64,000 nt of DNA from Lachnospiraceae bacterium (GCA_902363555.1 CABJAM010000004.1:189778-253777); one strand, 5' to 3'; shown: positions 52,898 to 61,044, numbered from the stretch's first letter. Notes: a model not told the origin generated them from the letters alone. Program-made: numbers and translations.

Positions 52898-54115
52898 TTA
52901 CAGATTATAATGGTCAGCATTGACGATTTTTGAGTTCGCCGCCTGCTGGATCATTTTAAATATTTGGCTGCCCTCGTCCTCTTTATCCTCGGTGCCATCC
53001 ATGATTTTGGCTATATTTTGGCCAATGAGTTCCACGGCGCCTCTTTGTTCCGGGGTGCAGGAGATGATCGCGCAGTTTTCCAGCTCCAGCTTTTCCAATA
53101 TGGTTTCGGCTGAAATGTCTTTTTTAATGTTTATTTTCGCGCAGTTACGGATCGTGATACCGTCCGGAGCGCTGTTAATTAAGTTTTGGTCGATCTTGAG
53201 CATTGCTTTGTTTTCAATACACATGCCTTTGACAATACATGTATCCTTGTAACTGGCATCCAGTTTTTTTAATGCTTCCATCTGTTTTTTTGTCAGTGTG
53301 ATATCCCCGTTGACATAAAGTCCTTCCATGCGGTCAATGAGCGGCGTGCTGTCGGCGTTTAAGGTCAGATTTCCGTCAATATAAAGGCGGCCGCCGTATT
53401 TTTGCAGCAGTGCTTCGTTGAGGGTCACATCGCCGTCCACATAAGCGAAATCTGCCGGAATCAGTTCAAGCTCCGTTTTTTCATTAAACATCCCAAGCGC
53501 TGCGGGGGCCAGCGCTTCTGTGGTCAGAAAGGCGGGCGTGACAAAGGTAACGTTTTTTGCCGTAAGTGCCGCCAGGTCAACCTGTGGATCAAGCAGCAGC
53601 ACCTTTTCTTCTGCAAAATAGCAGCCGTTTTCCCTGGCCCGGATCGGGAAAAAACGATCGATGGTAAATTTGGGCTTTACTTCAATACACCCTGTGGGGA
53701 TACATGTGGATGCGCCGTTGACTCTGAGATTTCCAAGATATGGCGCAAGCTCCTCCGGATATTTTACCTGGCCGTTGACACTTATGCTTACGAAATGCGT
53801 CAAAGCCTCCTCGGTGCCCGGACGGATATTCAGGTTTCCGTTGACGTGGAGGGCTGTGTTCTGGGAAATAACAGAGGTGGCGCAAAGCTCGTAATCGCTG
53901 TTGATGGAGACCAGCTCCACATCATCCTCCAGCTCCAGGCTTGAATCCATATTGCAGATGGCGGGCAGACGGTTTAAAATACCTTTACTGCGGCTGTTGA
54001 CCACGAGAAGATCGGTATTGATGATGATGTGCTCATAGCCGGCCAGGTCCTCCTCGTTCATATTTCGGGTGTCACATAAATCGCAGTTGATCATAAGATT
54101 CTTTTTCATTTCCAT
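52898..54115 (-). CDS. Uncharacterised protein with repeated VNGxI/L-type strands, partner of a sigma factor
   Basis: 405 residues, no signal peptide or membrane segment. I do not recognise a family with certainty. Short repeats recur along the chain (LHVNGNLNI, ISVNGQV, LRVNGAST, YVDGDVTL, LYIDGNLTL, LYVNGDITL), suggesting a beta-solenoid reminiscent of polymer-forming or bactofilin-like proteins. The N-terminus has a CDLCD motif. It is 21 bp downstream of the sigma factor gene and has a good GGAAGG ribosome site, so they form an operon. Possibly a regulator or effector of that sigma factor; no function is assigned. Confidence 0.7.
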   Translation of the reverse strand: MEMKKNLMINCDLCDTRNMNEEDLAGYEHIIINTDLLVVNSRSKGILNRLPAICNMDSSLELEDDVELVSINSDYELCATSVISQNTALHVNGNLNIRPGTEEALTHFVSISVNGQVKYPEELAPYLGNLRVNGASTCIPTGCIEVKPKFTIDRFFPIRARENGCYFAEEKVLLLDPQVDLAALTAKNVTFVTPAFLTTEALAPAALGMFNEKTELELIPADFAYVDGDVTLNEALLQKYGGRLYIDGNLTLNADSTPLIDRMEGLYVNGDITLTKKQMEALKKLDASYKDTCIVKGMCIENKAMLKIDQNLINSAPDGITIRNCAKINIKKDISAETILEKLELENCAIISCTPEQRGAVELIGQNIAKIMDGTEDKEDEGSQIFKMIQQAANSKIVNADHYNL

Positions 54116-54136
54116 AATTACCTTCCTTTCTTTAAG

Positions 54137-54598
54137 TCACATACTGCTCCAAATATTGCGCAGGCGCTTCCGTGCGGAGGACAGCCGTGAGCGTATGGTG
54201 CCCGGTGGAAGTCCGAACTGCCGGCCCAGCTCAGAGGACGTATAGCCGTAAAAATAGCGCATGACAAATAATACACGTTCTTCATCGGGCAGTATATTCA
54301 GTATCTGTTCGCAGTCGATATCCGCGTAGGCGACGGATTCCCCGGAGCTTTCCGGCATGATTTCCGGAAGTGTCTCAAAGGCGGCGTGGCGTACATGATC
54401 TACATAAAGATTTTTGAGTGTGCGGTACAGCCAGGCACGCTTCTGATTATGACTCAGCGTTGTAAGCAGAGCTTCATTGGCCATGGCCCGAAGCCAGGCT
54501 TCCTGTAAAAGATCATCTGTCAGCGCGGCATTGCCGGTCATGGCATTGCACCAGCCAGCGAGCTCCGGGTAAAAATCATTATAAAGTGTCTCGATCAC
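54137..54598 (-). CDS. Sigma-70 family (ECF-type) RNA polymerase sigma factor
   Basis: 153 residues, GTG start after GGAGGG. Region 2 is at about 5-75 (DDLLQEAWLRAM and RAWLYRTLKNLYVDHVR) and region 4 at about 95-150 with the helix-turn-helix YTSSELGRQFGLPPGTIRSRLSSARKRLR. There is no anti-sigma membrane protein next to it; instead a soluble repeat protein follows. The spacing of regions fits ECF sigma factors. Confidence 0.88.
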   Translation of the reverse strand: MIETLYNDFYPELAGWCNAMTGNAALTDDLLQEAWLRAMANEALLTTLSHNQKRAWLYRTLKNLYVDHVRHAAFETLPEIMPESSGESVAYADIDCEQILNILPDEERVLFVMRYFYGYTSSELGRQFGLPPGTIRSRLSSARKRLRNIWSSM

Positions 54599-54715
54599 GG
54601 CATTCCCTCCTTCCGTTAAGTAATGACTTCCTTTTATACTAATAAGACGTTTGAAAAACGCAAAGTGTTCAAATTAATTTCATTTTATTTGAAAAAAATT
54701 ATTCGGTCAATCGTT

Positions 54716-54896
54716 GTCACCAATTTCCTTTAGGAAATTGATGACCTGCTTGCCCGTCAGGGCAATACCGCTTAATATTTGTCACCAATTTCCTCTGGAA
54801 ATTGATGACCTGCTTGCCCGTCAGGGCAACACCGCTTAATATTTGTCACCAATTTCCTCTGGAAATTGATGACTTGCTTGCCCATCAGGGCAATAC
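54716..54896 (+). repeat. Three tandem copies of the family B repeat
   Basis: Copies start at 54716, 54781 and 54845 (periods 65 and 64 bp). Each has GTCACC, an AATTTCC/GGAAATT stem, GATGACCTGCTTG (GACTTGC in copy 3) and a GCCC-GTCA-GGGC stem. They lie upstream of the divergent sigma factor and dapF genes. Confidence 0.9.
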
Positions 54897-54992
54897 CTGC
54901 GTTCACGAATACATATTTCTTTATCCTGTGCATATATTGTCATGGGGTAACTCTTTGGCCATGGGCGTATGCGCAGCTAAGCAGAGATGCAG

Positions 54993-55078
54993 TGACGCAA
55001 AAAACGCAGTGGCGCAAGAACGCGGCGACGCAAAAAACGCAGTGGTGCAAGAACGCAGTGGCGTAAAAATGCGGTGAA
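54993..55078 (+). repeat. Short tandem repeat, 16-17 bp units
   Basis: About five units alternating CGCAAAAAACGCAGTGG and CGCAAGAACGCGGCGA with small changes. One frame stays open through the array, but it runs through the family B repeats and has no ribosome site. Not considered coding. Confidence 0.7.
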
Positions 55079-55182
55079 GCATGGCCTAAGAGGTACGGAT
55101 CAGGTGATTTTTTGAGCAGTGATGCATGACATTTGGGTTTAAAAAAGACAAGCCGGACAGGGAAGGGCTGGGGATTGATAGT

Positions 55183-56283
55183 ATGGAAAATAAGCGATTA
55201 TGGCATGGAGAGGGCAGCACGGAAAATAGCGGGATTTCCTTCGTAAAGATGGAAGGGGCCGGAAATGATTATGTTTATGTAGAGTGCTTTGACAAGGCGG
55301 TGCGCAATCCTCAGGCTTTTGCCCGCAGGGTCAGCGACCGCCACCGCGGTATTGGCAGTGATGGGCTGATCCTGTTGAAAGCCTCGCCAAGAGCGGATTG
55401 CTTTATGGATATTTACAACGCGGATGGCTCCCGGGGAAAGGCCTGCGGAAACGGTCTGCGGTGCGTGGCAAAGCTGATGTATGAAAAGCTGGGAAAGGTG
55501 AAGAAAAACATTGACGTGGAAACACTTTCTGGTGTGCGCCGGTGCAGCGTCGAGATGTATTCGGAACGCAAGGCCTGGGTGAAGGCTCAGATGGGCGCGG
55601 CCAATATTCTGGACCTTCGTGTGCCGGTGGCGGATGTGGCCGCGCTTTTACCGGCAGGGGTTCGTATTGCTGCCGCCCGGATGGTCGACGTGGGGAATCC
55701 ACACTGCGTGCTCTGGCTGGAAGCGGACCAACGCTATGAAAGCCCGGAGGGCAGCGGGGGGCCAAATTGCGGGTCTGGCGGAGTCGGCAATACCGAGTCC
55801 GGCGGATTTGAAGAAAGCTTTTTGGCTCGGCTGGATATCGAACCGGCAGGGCGGTATCTGGAAAATTATCCCGGCTTTCCGGAAACGGTGAATGTGGAGT
55901 TTTGTACGGGATTGGGGTGCGATATGTTCATGTGCGACGACGGCCGCATGCGCCCTGCGGTTATGGCCCGGGTGTGGGAGCGGGGATCCGGGGAAACACT
56001 AGCCTGCGGCAGTGGTGCCTGCGCTGTATTTGCAGCACGGGAATACTTTGCGGAACATCAGATGATCACCTATATGGATAACGCTGGCATTGCCGAGGAC
56101 AACGGCTGCGGCAGCTTCTGGCGGGATTCCTGCTGTGTTTTTATGCCTGGCGGACGCCTTTGTGTGGAGCGGCAGGATAATGCGGACAGATGTAGCGAGG
56201 GGTATCCTGGGGGCGCTTTTCGTTGTGCCGGACAGCTATTGCTCTGCGGTGAGGCTGTGACGGTTTTTACAGGAAGCATCTAG
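55183..56283 (+). CDS. dapF: Diaminopimelate epimerase, extended form
   Basis: 366 residues from the ATG at 55183 (GGGGA upstream; an ATG at 55126 is also in frame), longer than the usual ~280. It interconverts LL- and meso-diaminopimelate for lysine and cell wall. Both active-site Cys motifs are present, ACGNGLRC and ETLACGSGACA. Additions include about 20 N-terminal residues before FVKMEGAGNDY, a Gly/Ser-rich insertion (near EGSGGPNCGSGG) in the middle, and a Cys-rich C-terminal part. Codon use is more GC-rich than in flanking genes. Confidence 0.87.
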   Translation: MENKRLWHGEGSTENSGISFVKMEGAGNDYVYVECFDKAVRNPQAFARRVSDRHRGIGSDGLILLKASPRADCFMDIYNADGSRGKACGNGLRCVAKLMYEKLGKVKKNIDVETLSGVRRCSVEMYSERKAWVKAQMGAANILDLRVPVADVAALLPAGVRIAAARMVDVGNPHCVLWLEADQRYESPEGSGGPNCGSGGVGNTESGGFEESFLARLDIEPAGRYLENYPGFPETVNVEFCTGLGCDMFMCDDGRMRPAVMARVWERGSGETLACGSGACAVFAAREYFAEHQMITYMDNAGIAEDNGCGSFWRDSCCVFMPGGRLCVERQDNADRCSEGYPGGAFRCAGQLLLCGEAVTVFTGSI

Positions 56284-56392
56284 TTGCGCTTTACTGATTC
56301 GGCAGAAAACGGTAACATTATATATAGAAAGATCATAACATTTGGTTGCATCTTTTGGAAAAATGCGATATCCTTAATATAGATAAATCATT

Positions 56393-56525
56393 GTAACAGT
56401 TCAGACAGGCCTGCGCATTTACTGCGCAGACCGTACGGAAACGTAAATTTTACGAGCATATGGCCCATCGCGAAGCGATTTTAAATGGCCATATGCGTAA
56501 CAGTTCGGCCCCTCTGAACTGTTAC
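56393..56525. repeat. Composite structured element bounded by family A repeats
   Basis: GTAACAGTTC begins it and a perfect family A palindrome (GTAACAGTTC-N9-GAACTGTTAC, 56497-56525) ends it. Between them are hairpins CTGCGCA/TGCGCAG, CGTAAA/TTTACG and GCATATGGCC/GGCCATATGC, the last enclosing ATCGC-GAA-GCGAT. Almost every base can pair. It lies upstream of the RpiR-type gene. Confidence 0.8.
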
Positions 56526-56651
56526 AAATCATTCAGTCAACAACCGATTTTAGGGGGTGGATTGAATCGTGTGGGTACAAAAGCGTGTCTGGAAAATTGG
56601 TTCCCACAGATGCACGCTTTAAAGATTACAGGGATAAGGAGCAGAAAAAAT

Positions 56652-57428
56652 ATGCTATACAGATTTCTTACATACGTGAACTCAACAAGCAGCGGTACGA
56701 CTTATTCCAATATTGCTTACTATATAAGTAATAACTTTACGAAGGTCACAAAGATGAATCTGGAGGAGCTGGCGGACGCATGTTATGTTTCTCAGGCGAC
56801 GATCAGCCGTTTTTGCCGGTTTTTGGGTTTTGAGAGCTTTACTCATTTTAAAATGGCCTGCCAAAATTCCATCCGGGATGGAGAGCGGCGGATTAATGAT
56901 ATTGTCAGTACGATGAGTCGTGATGATGATGAATATAAGGATTCCTTTATGCGCTATGGTTATGCGGTCATAGAGGAGATGAAGGATTTTGCAGATCATC
57001 TGGATGTGGGTGAATTGGATGCGCTTCTGGAGCTTATCCATAAAACCGAGGACGTGGCGTTTTTCGGTGTTCACCGGTGTGCATCCTTTATCCAGGAGGT
57101 GCAGTTTTCATTTGCACTGAAGGATAAGTTTGTGAAAGCCTATTCCGGTTCTAATCACCAGTTGGAATGTGTCCGTAATCTGAAAAAAGATAGTGTGGCC
57201 ATTGTTGTGACGGCAAATGACGGTTTCTGGCAGGAATCGGTGGAGGTTGTGGATGCACTGGCTAAAAGCCCCAGTTACAAGGTTCTAATTACATCCGGGC
57301 GGGTCAGTGAGCGGGCAGATATTTTTAACGAGATCCATCGGATCGGCAGCGGCCGTGAGCGGGGCAGCGCCTATGCGATGATGAATTACAGTGAGGCGAT
57401 GATCAGCCGCTATTTTACAAAGTATTAA
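56652..57428 (+). CDS. MurR/RpiR-family transcriptional regulator
   Basis: 258 residues from the ATG at 56652 (AAGGAG ten bases upstream). The frame is open to 56460, but that stretch begins inside the composite repeat. The N-terminal helix-turn-helix (about 1-75, NLEELADACYVSQATISRFCRFLGF) and a SIS sugar-phosphate-binding domain (about 110-240, VAFFGVHRCASFIQEVQF) are present. The typical ligand is a phosphosugar. The next gene encodes an HPr-like protein, so it may govern PTS-related metabolism. Confidence 0.87.
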   Translation: MLYRFLTYVNSTSSGTTYSNIAYYISNNFTKVTKMNLEELADACYVSQATISRFCRFLGFESFTHFKMACQNSIRDGERRINDIVSTMSRDDDEYKDSFMRYGYAVIEEMKDFADHLDVGELDALLELIHKTEDVAFFGVHRCASFIQEVQFSFALKDKFVKAYSGSNHQLECVRNLKKDSVAIVVTANDGFWQESVEVVDALAKSPSYKVLITSGRVSERADIFNEIHRIGSGRERGSAYAMMNYSEAMISRYFTKY

Positions 57429-57440
57429 CAGCGGTCGAGT

Positions 57441-57467
57441 GTAACCGTTCGGCGCTTATGAACGGTT
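57441..57467. repeat. Dispersed inverted repeat, family A
   Basis: GTAACCGTTC-GGCGCTTAT-GAACGGTT, between the RpiR and HPr genes. The stem lies about 20 bp upstream of the HPr ribosome site. Confidence 0.7.
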
Positions 57468-57499
57468 TGGCAAATAATAATGTACGGGAGGCGGGGCTG

Positions 57500-57763
57500 A
57501 TGGTAAGCGAGAAAGTGATTGTAAATAATGCGTTGGGAATCCATTTACGGCCGGCCGGAAGTCTGGCCGAGGAAGCGATGAAGTATACGTGTTCCATTTC
57601 TCTTATACGCAAGGACAAAAAGGTCAATGGCAAAAGCCTTTTAAGTATTCTCAGTCTGGGGATTAAAAACGGCTATGAGGTGGAGATCCGGTGTGATGGT
57701 AAGGATGAGCAGCAGGCTCTGGAAGCGCTCGTTCGTATACTCCGGGAAAATGATAACAAATAA
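57500..57763 (+). CDS. HPr-family phosphocarrier protein
   Basis: 87 residues from the ATG at 57500 (GGGAGG upstream). It transfers phosphate from enzyme I to PTS permeases. The phosphorylation site H15 is in GIHLRPAG (usually GLHARPA) and the regulatory S46 in NGKSLLSIL is kept, so both catalytic and HPr-kinase control could operate. The Leu after His and the chain divergence suggest it may be a secondary HPr. It follows an RpiR regulator by 71 bp. Confidence 0.9.
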   Translation: MVSEKVIVNNALGIHLRPAGSLAEEAMKYTCSISLIRKDKKVNGKSLLSILSLGIKNGYEVEIRCDGKDEQQALEALVRILRENDNK

Positions 57764-57768
57764 TAACA

Positions 57769-57809
57769 AAAAAGCCCTGGAAGAATATCACATCCTTCCG
57801 GGGCTTTTT
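57769..57809 (+). terminator. Intrinsic terminator after the HPr gene
   Basis: An AAAAGCCCTGGAAG / CTTCCGGGGCTTTT stem with a T-run; a family C element starts on its tail. Confidence 0.85.
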
Positions 57810-57895
57810 GCACGAGGCGACGAGCCAAACTGGGGAGCTTGCTCACCAGCCTGGCGACCGTTGCGACACCGGCTCAGCCGGGGTGCGATTGTCGG
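57810..57895 (+). repeat. Family C element
   Basis: GCACGAGGCGACGAGCC, then a CCAAACTGG / CCAGCCTGG stem around GGAGCTTGCTC, then GCGACCGTTGCGAC and a CACCGGC/GCCGGGGTG stem. Confidence 0.75.
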
Positions 57896-57978
57896 GGCTT
57901 TTCGGGGGGAGAACCCCGACATCCTGCGCTTTGGCGCAGATTATTTTAAATTAATGAGGAGGATAAAATATCCTTAAA

Positions 57979-58103
57979 ACGAGGGAGGCCTGGCAGTGCG
58001 GTCTGCCAGGCAATGTTATGAAAAAATCAAACTGTTTGTTGCTAGTAATCATTGATTACTATGGTTCTATTATATTGAGAAATTGTGTTTAAACTTTGTC
58101 CAC
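57979..58103 (+). repeat. Family D element, copy 1
   Basis: About 125 bp, mostly identical to 59764-59892. Stems: GCCTGGCAG/CTGCCAGGC, AGTAATCA/TGATTACT, and a weak GTGTTTAAA/TTTGTCCAC. A 24-codon frame starting MKKSNC lies inside but is not kept in copy 2. Confidence 0.8.
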
Positions 58104-58145
58104 AGCATTAAGAGTATATAAAATAATGCTTAAGAAACTGTAAGA

Positions 58146-58168
58146 TAAATAAACTGCCAGTTTATTTT
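58146..58168 (+). terminator. Small terminator-like hairpin
   Basis: ATAAACTG-CC-AGTTTAT followed by TTTTG. It precedes the family C pair in the same way as other terminators precede that family. Confidence 0.5.
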
Positions 58169-58171
58169 TGT

Positions 58172-58318
58172 ATGCGCGAAGCGACGAGCCAAAGTGGAGA
58201 GCTTACTCGCCACTTTGGCGACCGCCGCGACCCGGTGGAGCGTAGCGGAACCGGGTGAGCAAAGCGACGAGTTAAACCGGAGAGCTTGCTCGTCACTTTG
58301 GCGGCCGCCATCCGCAGG
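58172..58318 (+). repeat. Two adjoining family C elements
   Basis: The first copy starts GCGCGAAGCGACGAGCC at about 58174, the second at about 58262 (GCGACGAGTTAAACC). Each has GAGAGCTT and an outer stem ending CACTTTGGCG. They run up to the stop codon of the minus-strand gene at 58320. Confidence 0.75.
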
Positions 58319-58319
58319 A

Positions 58320-58622
58320 CTACTTTTTGCCGGATTTTTCCGTGGCTTTTTGTTTCGACGAGGGGGATCCGGTTTCCTTTTTCGTAGGCGTGTCCGATTC
58401 CTCTGGCTTGCCAGGTTCCTTGGGTACACCGCGGCCGCGCAATACTTTATAGACCATCATATACACATAGAGCATAATGGGAACCGCAACCGTACAGAAA
58501 ACCGATGCCCGAAATAGCCCCATCGCCAGTTCTCCGCCCATCATAGAAAATATGAGTGTACATAAATAAAGTCCGGCAAGGATCACAACGCCCATGAGTG
58601 CCAGAATCCGTTTTAATTTCAT
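58320..58622 (-). CDS. Small uncharacterised membrane protein
   Basis: 100 residues from the ATG at 58622 (TGGAG six bases upstream; a start four codons earlier overlaps it). Two membrane segments, about 6-28 and 37-60, are followed by a 40-residue hydrophilic Lys/Pro/Ser-rich tail. No family recognised. Isolated on the minus strand between the HPr unit and the nucleoside hydrolase. Confidence 0.65.
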   Translation of the reverse strand: MKLKRILALMGVVILAGLYLCTLIFSMMGGELAMGLFRASVFCTVAVPIMLYVYMMVYKVLRGRGVPKEPGKPEESDTPTKKETGSPSSKQKATEKSGKK

Positions 58623-58750
58623 AAATATCTCCATTCCACCGCTGCTGACTGAGCGGTAAAAGCACTTTACTATATTTTTGTTCCATGATATATTCTACAT
58701 GACAGCTTTCACATTTGCAAGCTGTAATCTACGGATAGGAGTGGTTTTTG

Positions 58751-59695
58751 ATGATAAAAATGCTGATCGATGTGGATACGGGAGTGGATGATTCGATTGC
58801 TCTGCTCTATGCCCTGAATCGGCCGGATGTAGAAATCGTGGGGATAACGACGGGCTGTGGAAATGTGGATGCCCACCAGGCAGCCGTCAATACGCTGCAA
58901 ATCCTGGAGCTTAACGGTGGGGGTGCAGACATTCCCGTGGCTATTGGAGCGGATAAGCCTCTGGCAGGACAGTGGGATGGTGTGGTGGCACTGATCCATG
59001 GGGATAATGGTATAGGAAATGTGACCTTACCTTTGCCACAGCGTCAGCCTGTAAAGGAGGATGCTGTGGAATTGATTCATCGCATGGCTGAAAAATATGC
59101 AGGTGAGCTTGTACTCGTCACGCTTGGACGTCTGACCAATATTGCCATAGCTCTGGAAAAGTATCCGGAGCTTGTCCATCAGGTTAAATCCATGGTGATG
59201 ATGGGGGGAACGTTGAATATGCGGGGGAATGTTTCACCGGTGGCGGAGGCGAATGTGGCCGGTGATCCGGAAGCCTGTGATAAGGTTTTCATGTCCGGCC
59301 TGGATATTACCGTTGTAGGTCTGGATGTGACCATGAAGGCACGGCTCCGGCGGGAGCATGTGGATATGCTGGAGCGGTACTGCCGGGAGGAATGCCGGCC
59401 GGCGGCCGCCTATATACGCCAGGCGCTGGAATATTATTTTAAAGGCAATCGTATCCAGAATCATTGTCTGGAGGATTCGCCGCTTCACGATCCTCTGGCT
59501 ATGATGACCGCAGTCGTTCCCAGTCTTGTGACTGTGCAGAAGCGCAAGGCCCGTGTGGAATGTGGCGGCACCTACTGCAGGGGGATGATCGTTACCGATC
59601 TCAGAGAATATCCGGTGGAAGCAAACTATGTGTCTTTTGCAGTGGATGTGGACGCGGACCGCGCCATTGGCGAGTTACTTTCGGTGTTTTACTAA
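58751..59695 (+). CDS. Nucleoside hydrolase (IunH family)
   Basis: 314 residues from the ATG at 58751, with AGGAGTGG upstream. It cleaves the N-glycosidic bond of ribonucleosides for salvage. The calcium-binding N-terminal motif is DVDTGVDD; further marks are a MMGGTLNMRGN loop and the late HDPLAM segment that supplies Asp and His. Substrate preference (purine, pyrimidine or broad) cannot be told. Single gene, followed by a strong hairpin. Confidence 0.93.
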   Translation: MIKMLIDVDTGVDDSIALLYALNRPDVEIVGITTGCGNVDAHQAAVNTLQILELNGGGADIPVAIGADKPLAGQWDGVVALIHGDNGIGNVTLPLPQRQPVKEDAVELIHRMAEKYAGELVLVTLGRLTNIAIALEKYPELVHQVKSMVMMGGTLNMRGNVSPVAEANVAGDPEACDKVFMSGLDITVVGLDVTMKARLRREHVDMLERYCREECRPAAAYIRQALEYYFKGNRIQNHCLEDSPLHDPLAMMTAVVPSLVTVQKRKARVECGGTYCRGMIVTDLREYPVEANYVSFAVDVDADRAIGELLSVFY

Positions 59696-59700
59696 AGCAA

Positions 59701-59748
59701 AGAACAGCGGCTAAAAGAATCGGGATTCCTTTTAGCCGCTGTTCTATT
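59701..59748 (+). terminator. Strong hairpin after the nucleoside hydrolase
   Basis: A 17-bp perfect stem, AGAACAGCGGCTAAAAG with its complement at 59729-59745, followed by a weak T-rich tail. Confidence 0.75.
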
Positions 59749-59763
59749 TGGTAGAATAAGAGA

Positions 59764-59892
59764 CGAGGGAGGCCTGGCAGTGCGGCCTGCCAGGCAATGT
59801 TATGAAAAAATCAAACTGTTTTGTGTAGTAATCCTGTTTGATTACTATGGTATTATTATAAAACATAATTGTGAACAAACTTTGTTCACGAG
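59764..59892 (+). repeat. Family D element, copy 2
   Basis: Matches 57979-58103 through GAGGGAGGCCTGGCAGTGCGG and beyond. The AGTAATC/GATTACT stem has a different loop, and GTGAACAAA/TTTGTTCAC forms a perfect stem where copy 1 is degenerate. Lies between converging genes. Confidence 0.8.
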
Positions 59893-59964
59893 ATAAAATA
59901 AATATAAAGCATTTCTAAATTATTGATAGGAAAATTTAAAGTAGCTGTTTATAAATTCCCTTAT

Positions 59965-60927
59965 TTATCGCGGTTCATCAAAATCATTGCTTTTTAGGGG
60001 AATAAAACGATCACCGGCTTTTATGTCACACCTTTTGTCTATGATTTCAAGAAAATCCTGGAGGCCTGGGATGGTATCGGGCGGGTTCCATGCACAGATG
60101 ATCCCGTTAAAATAACCTTCCAATGGCAGCCTGGTGATGCGGTCATTTTCAAAAAAATCAAAGTAAGCGTCTGCAATGATGATCCCTTTTAAATCCCGGA
60201 TCGCGGCGCGGACGGTATAAGCATTGCGGAGCGCTCTGGAAATATTCGGACGCAGCCCTTCATGTCCAAACAGCTCGTAAATATCCCGTATATAGTTGGG
60301 ATTGTGGGCTTCGTCAAGAATAATAAGCCCTTCATCCTTAAGGTCTGAGAGGGCGAGAGCATTTTTATTGGCCAGAGGATGATCTTTTCGCATATAAGCA
60401 TATACATTATTTATGGCGGCCCATTTCCATGGTATGTTTCGTTCGTCCAGGCTATAATGTTCGAAATGAGGCAGAAAAACCAGGTCATACTCGTGCTGGA
60501 TCAGTTTTTGTGTGAGTATTTCCATGGAATCGCTTTCCACCTGCAGCTCAACACTGGGGAAAAGCGTCTTAAACCGATCTGCAAGAGGCCAGAAATACAG
60601 CTCGGGATTTGTCGTGCTCGTGGTGCCGATCCGAAGCTCCTGCACATTGTTTGTCTGCTGTACCTGGTGGTAGGCTGCCTGAAGCTGTAATAAAAGAGGC
60701 TTCCATTGTTCATAAAGATAACGGCCCTGGGGAGTGATTTCCATCCGCCGTGTCGTCCGGTTAAAAAGCTTCAGCTCCAGCGCCGCTTCCAGCCGGGATA
60801 TACTTTTCGTTACGGCTGGCTGGGTCATATGGAGCACATTGCCGGCCTTTGAAAAACCGCCCTCGTCCACCACAGTTATAAAAATAATTAGCTGCATCAT
60901 ATTTATATCCGATAAAAGCGTTTCCAT
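59965..60927 (-). CDS. LysR-family regulator, divergent from the phloretin-hydrolase-like gene
   Basis: 320 residues. The N-terminal winged helix is typical (GGFSKAGNVLHMTQPAVTKSISRLEAALELKLF), followed by the periplasmic-binding-like effector domain from about residue 90. LysR genes usually control the divergent neighbour, here the DAPG/phloretin-hydrolase-like gene at 61193, in response to its substrate. The gap contains an AT-rich palindrome (61045) placed just upstream of the neighbour's -35 box. Confidence 0.9.
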   Translation of the reverse strand: METLLSDINMMQLIIFITVVDEGGFSKAGNVLHMTQPAVTKSISRLEAALELKLFNRTTRRMEITPQGRYLYEQWKPLLLQLQAAYHQVQQTNNVQELRIGTTSTTNPELYFWPLADRFKTLFPSVELQVESDSMEILTQKLIQHEYDLVFLPHFEHYSLDERNIPWKWAAINNVYAYMRKDHPLANKNALALSDLKDEGLIILDEAHNPNYIRDIYELFGHEGLRPNISRALRNAYTVRAAIRDLKGIIIADAYFDFFENDRITRLPLEGYFNGIICAWNPPDTIPGLQDFLEIIDKRCDIKAGDRFIPLKSNDFDEPR

Positions 60928-60943
60928 AATATCATCCTTTCCC

Positions 60944-61020
60944 GATGACCTGCTTGCCCATCTTTTGTCAGGGATTTCCGGAGGAAATCGTTGACCTGCT
61001 CGCGCATCAGCGCGATTCCT
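60944..61020 (+). repeat. Family B repeat, one full and one partial copy
   Basis: A fragment GATGACCTGCTTGCCCATC is followed by a full unit: GGATTTCC/GGAAATC, TTGACCTGC and a CGCG-CATCAG-CGCG stem. Confidence 0.7.
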
Positions 61021-61044
61021 TAGCTAATTCTTATTATACAGCAT

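Noticed and set aside
54716..54896. CRISPR-like tandem repeats
   Set aside because: The three units abut each other with no unique spacers, each unit is itself a pair of hairpins, and no cas genes are near. Single copies occur elsewhere in the window.
54802..55077. Plus-strand open frame running through the family B and 16-bp repeats
   Set aside because: The translation is made of repeat copies, has no ribosome site and resembles no protein.
58019..58094. Type I toxin peptide (24 codons, starting MKKSNC) inside family D copy 1
   Set aside because: The second copy has an in-frame stop after eight codons, there is no ribosome site, and conservation follows the stems and not the frame.
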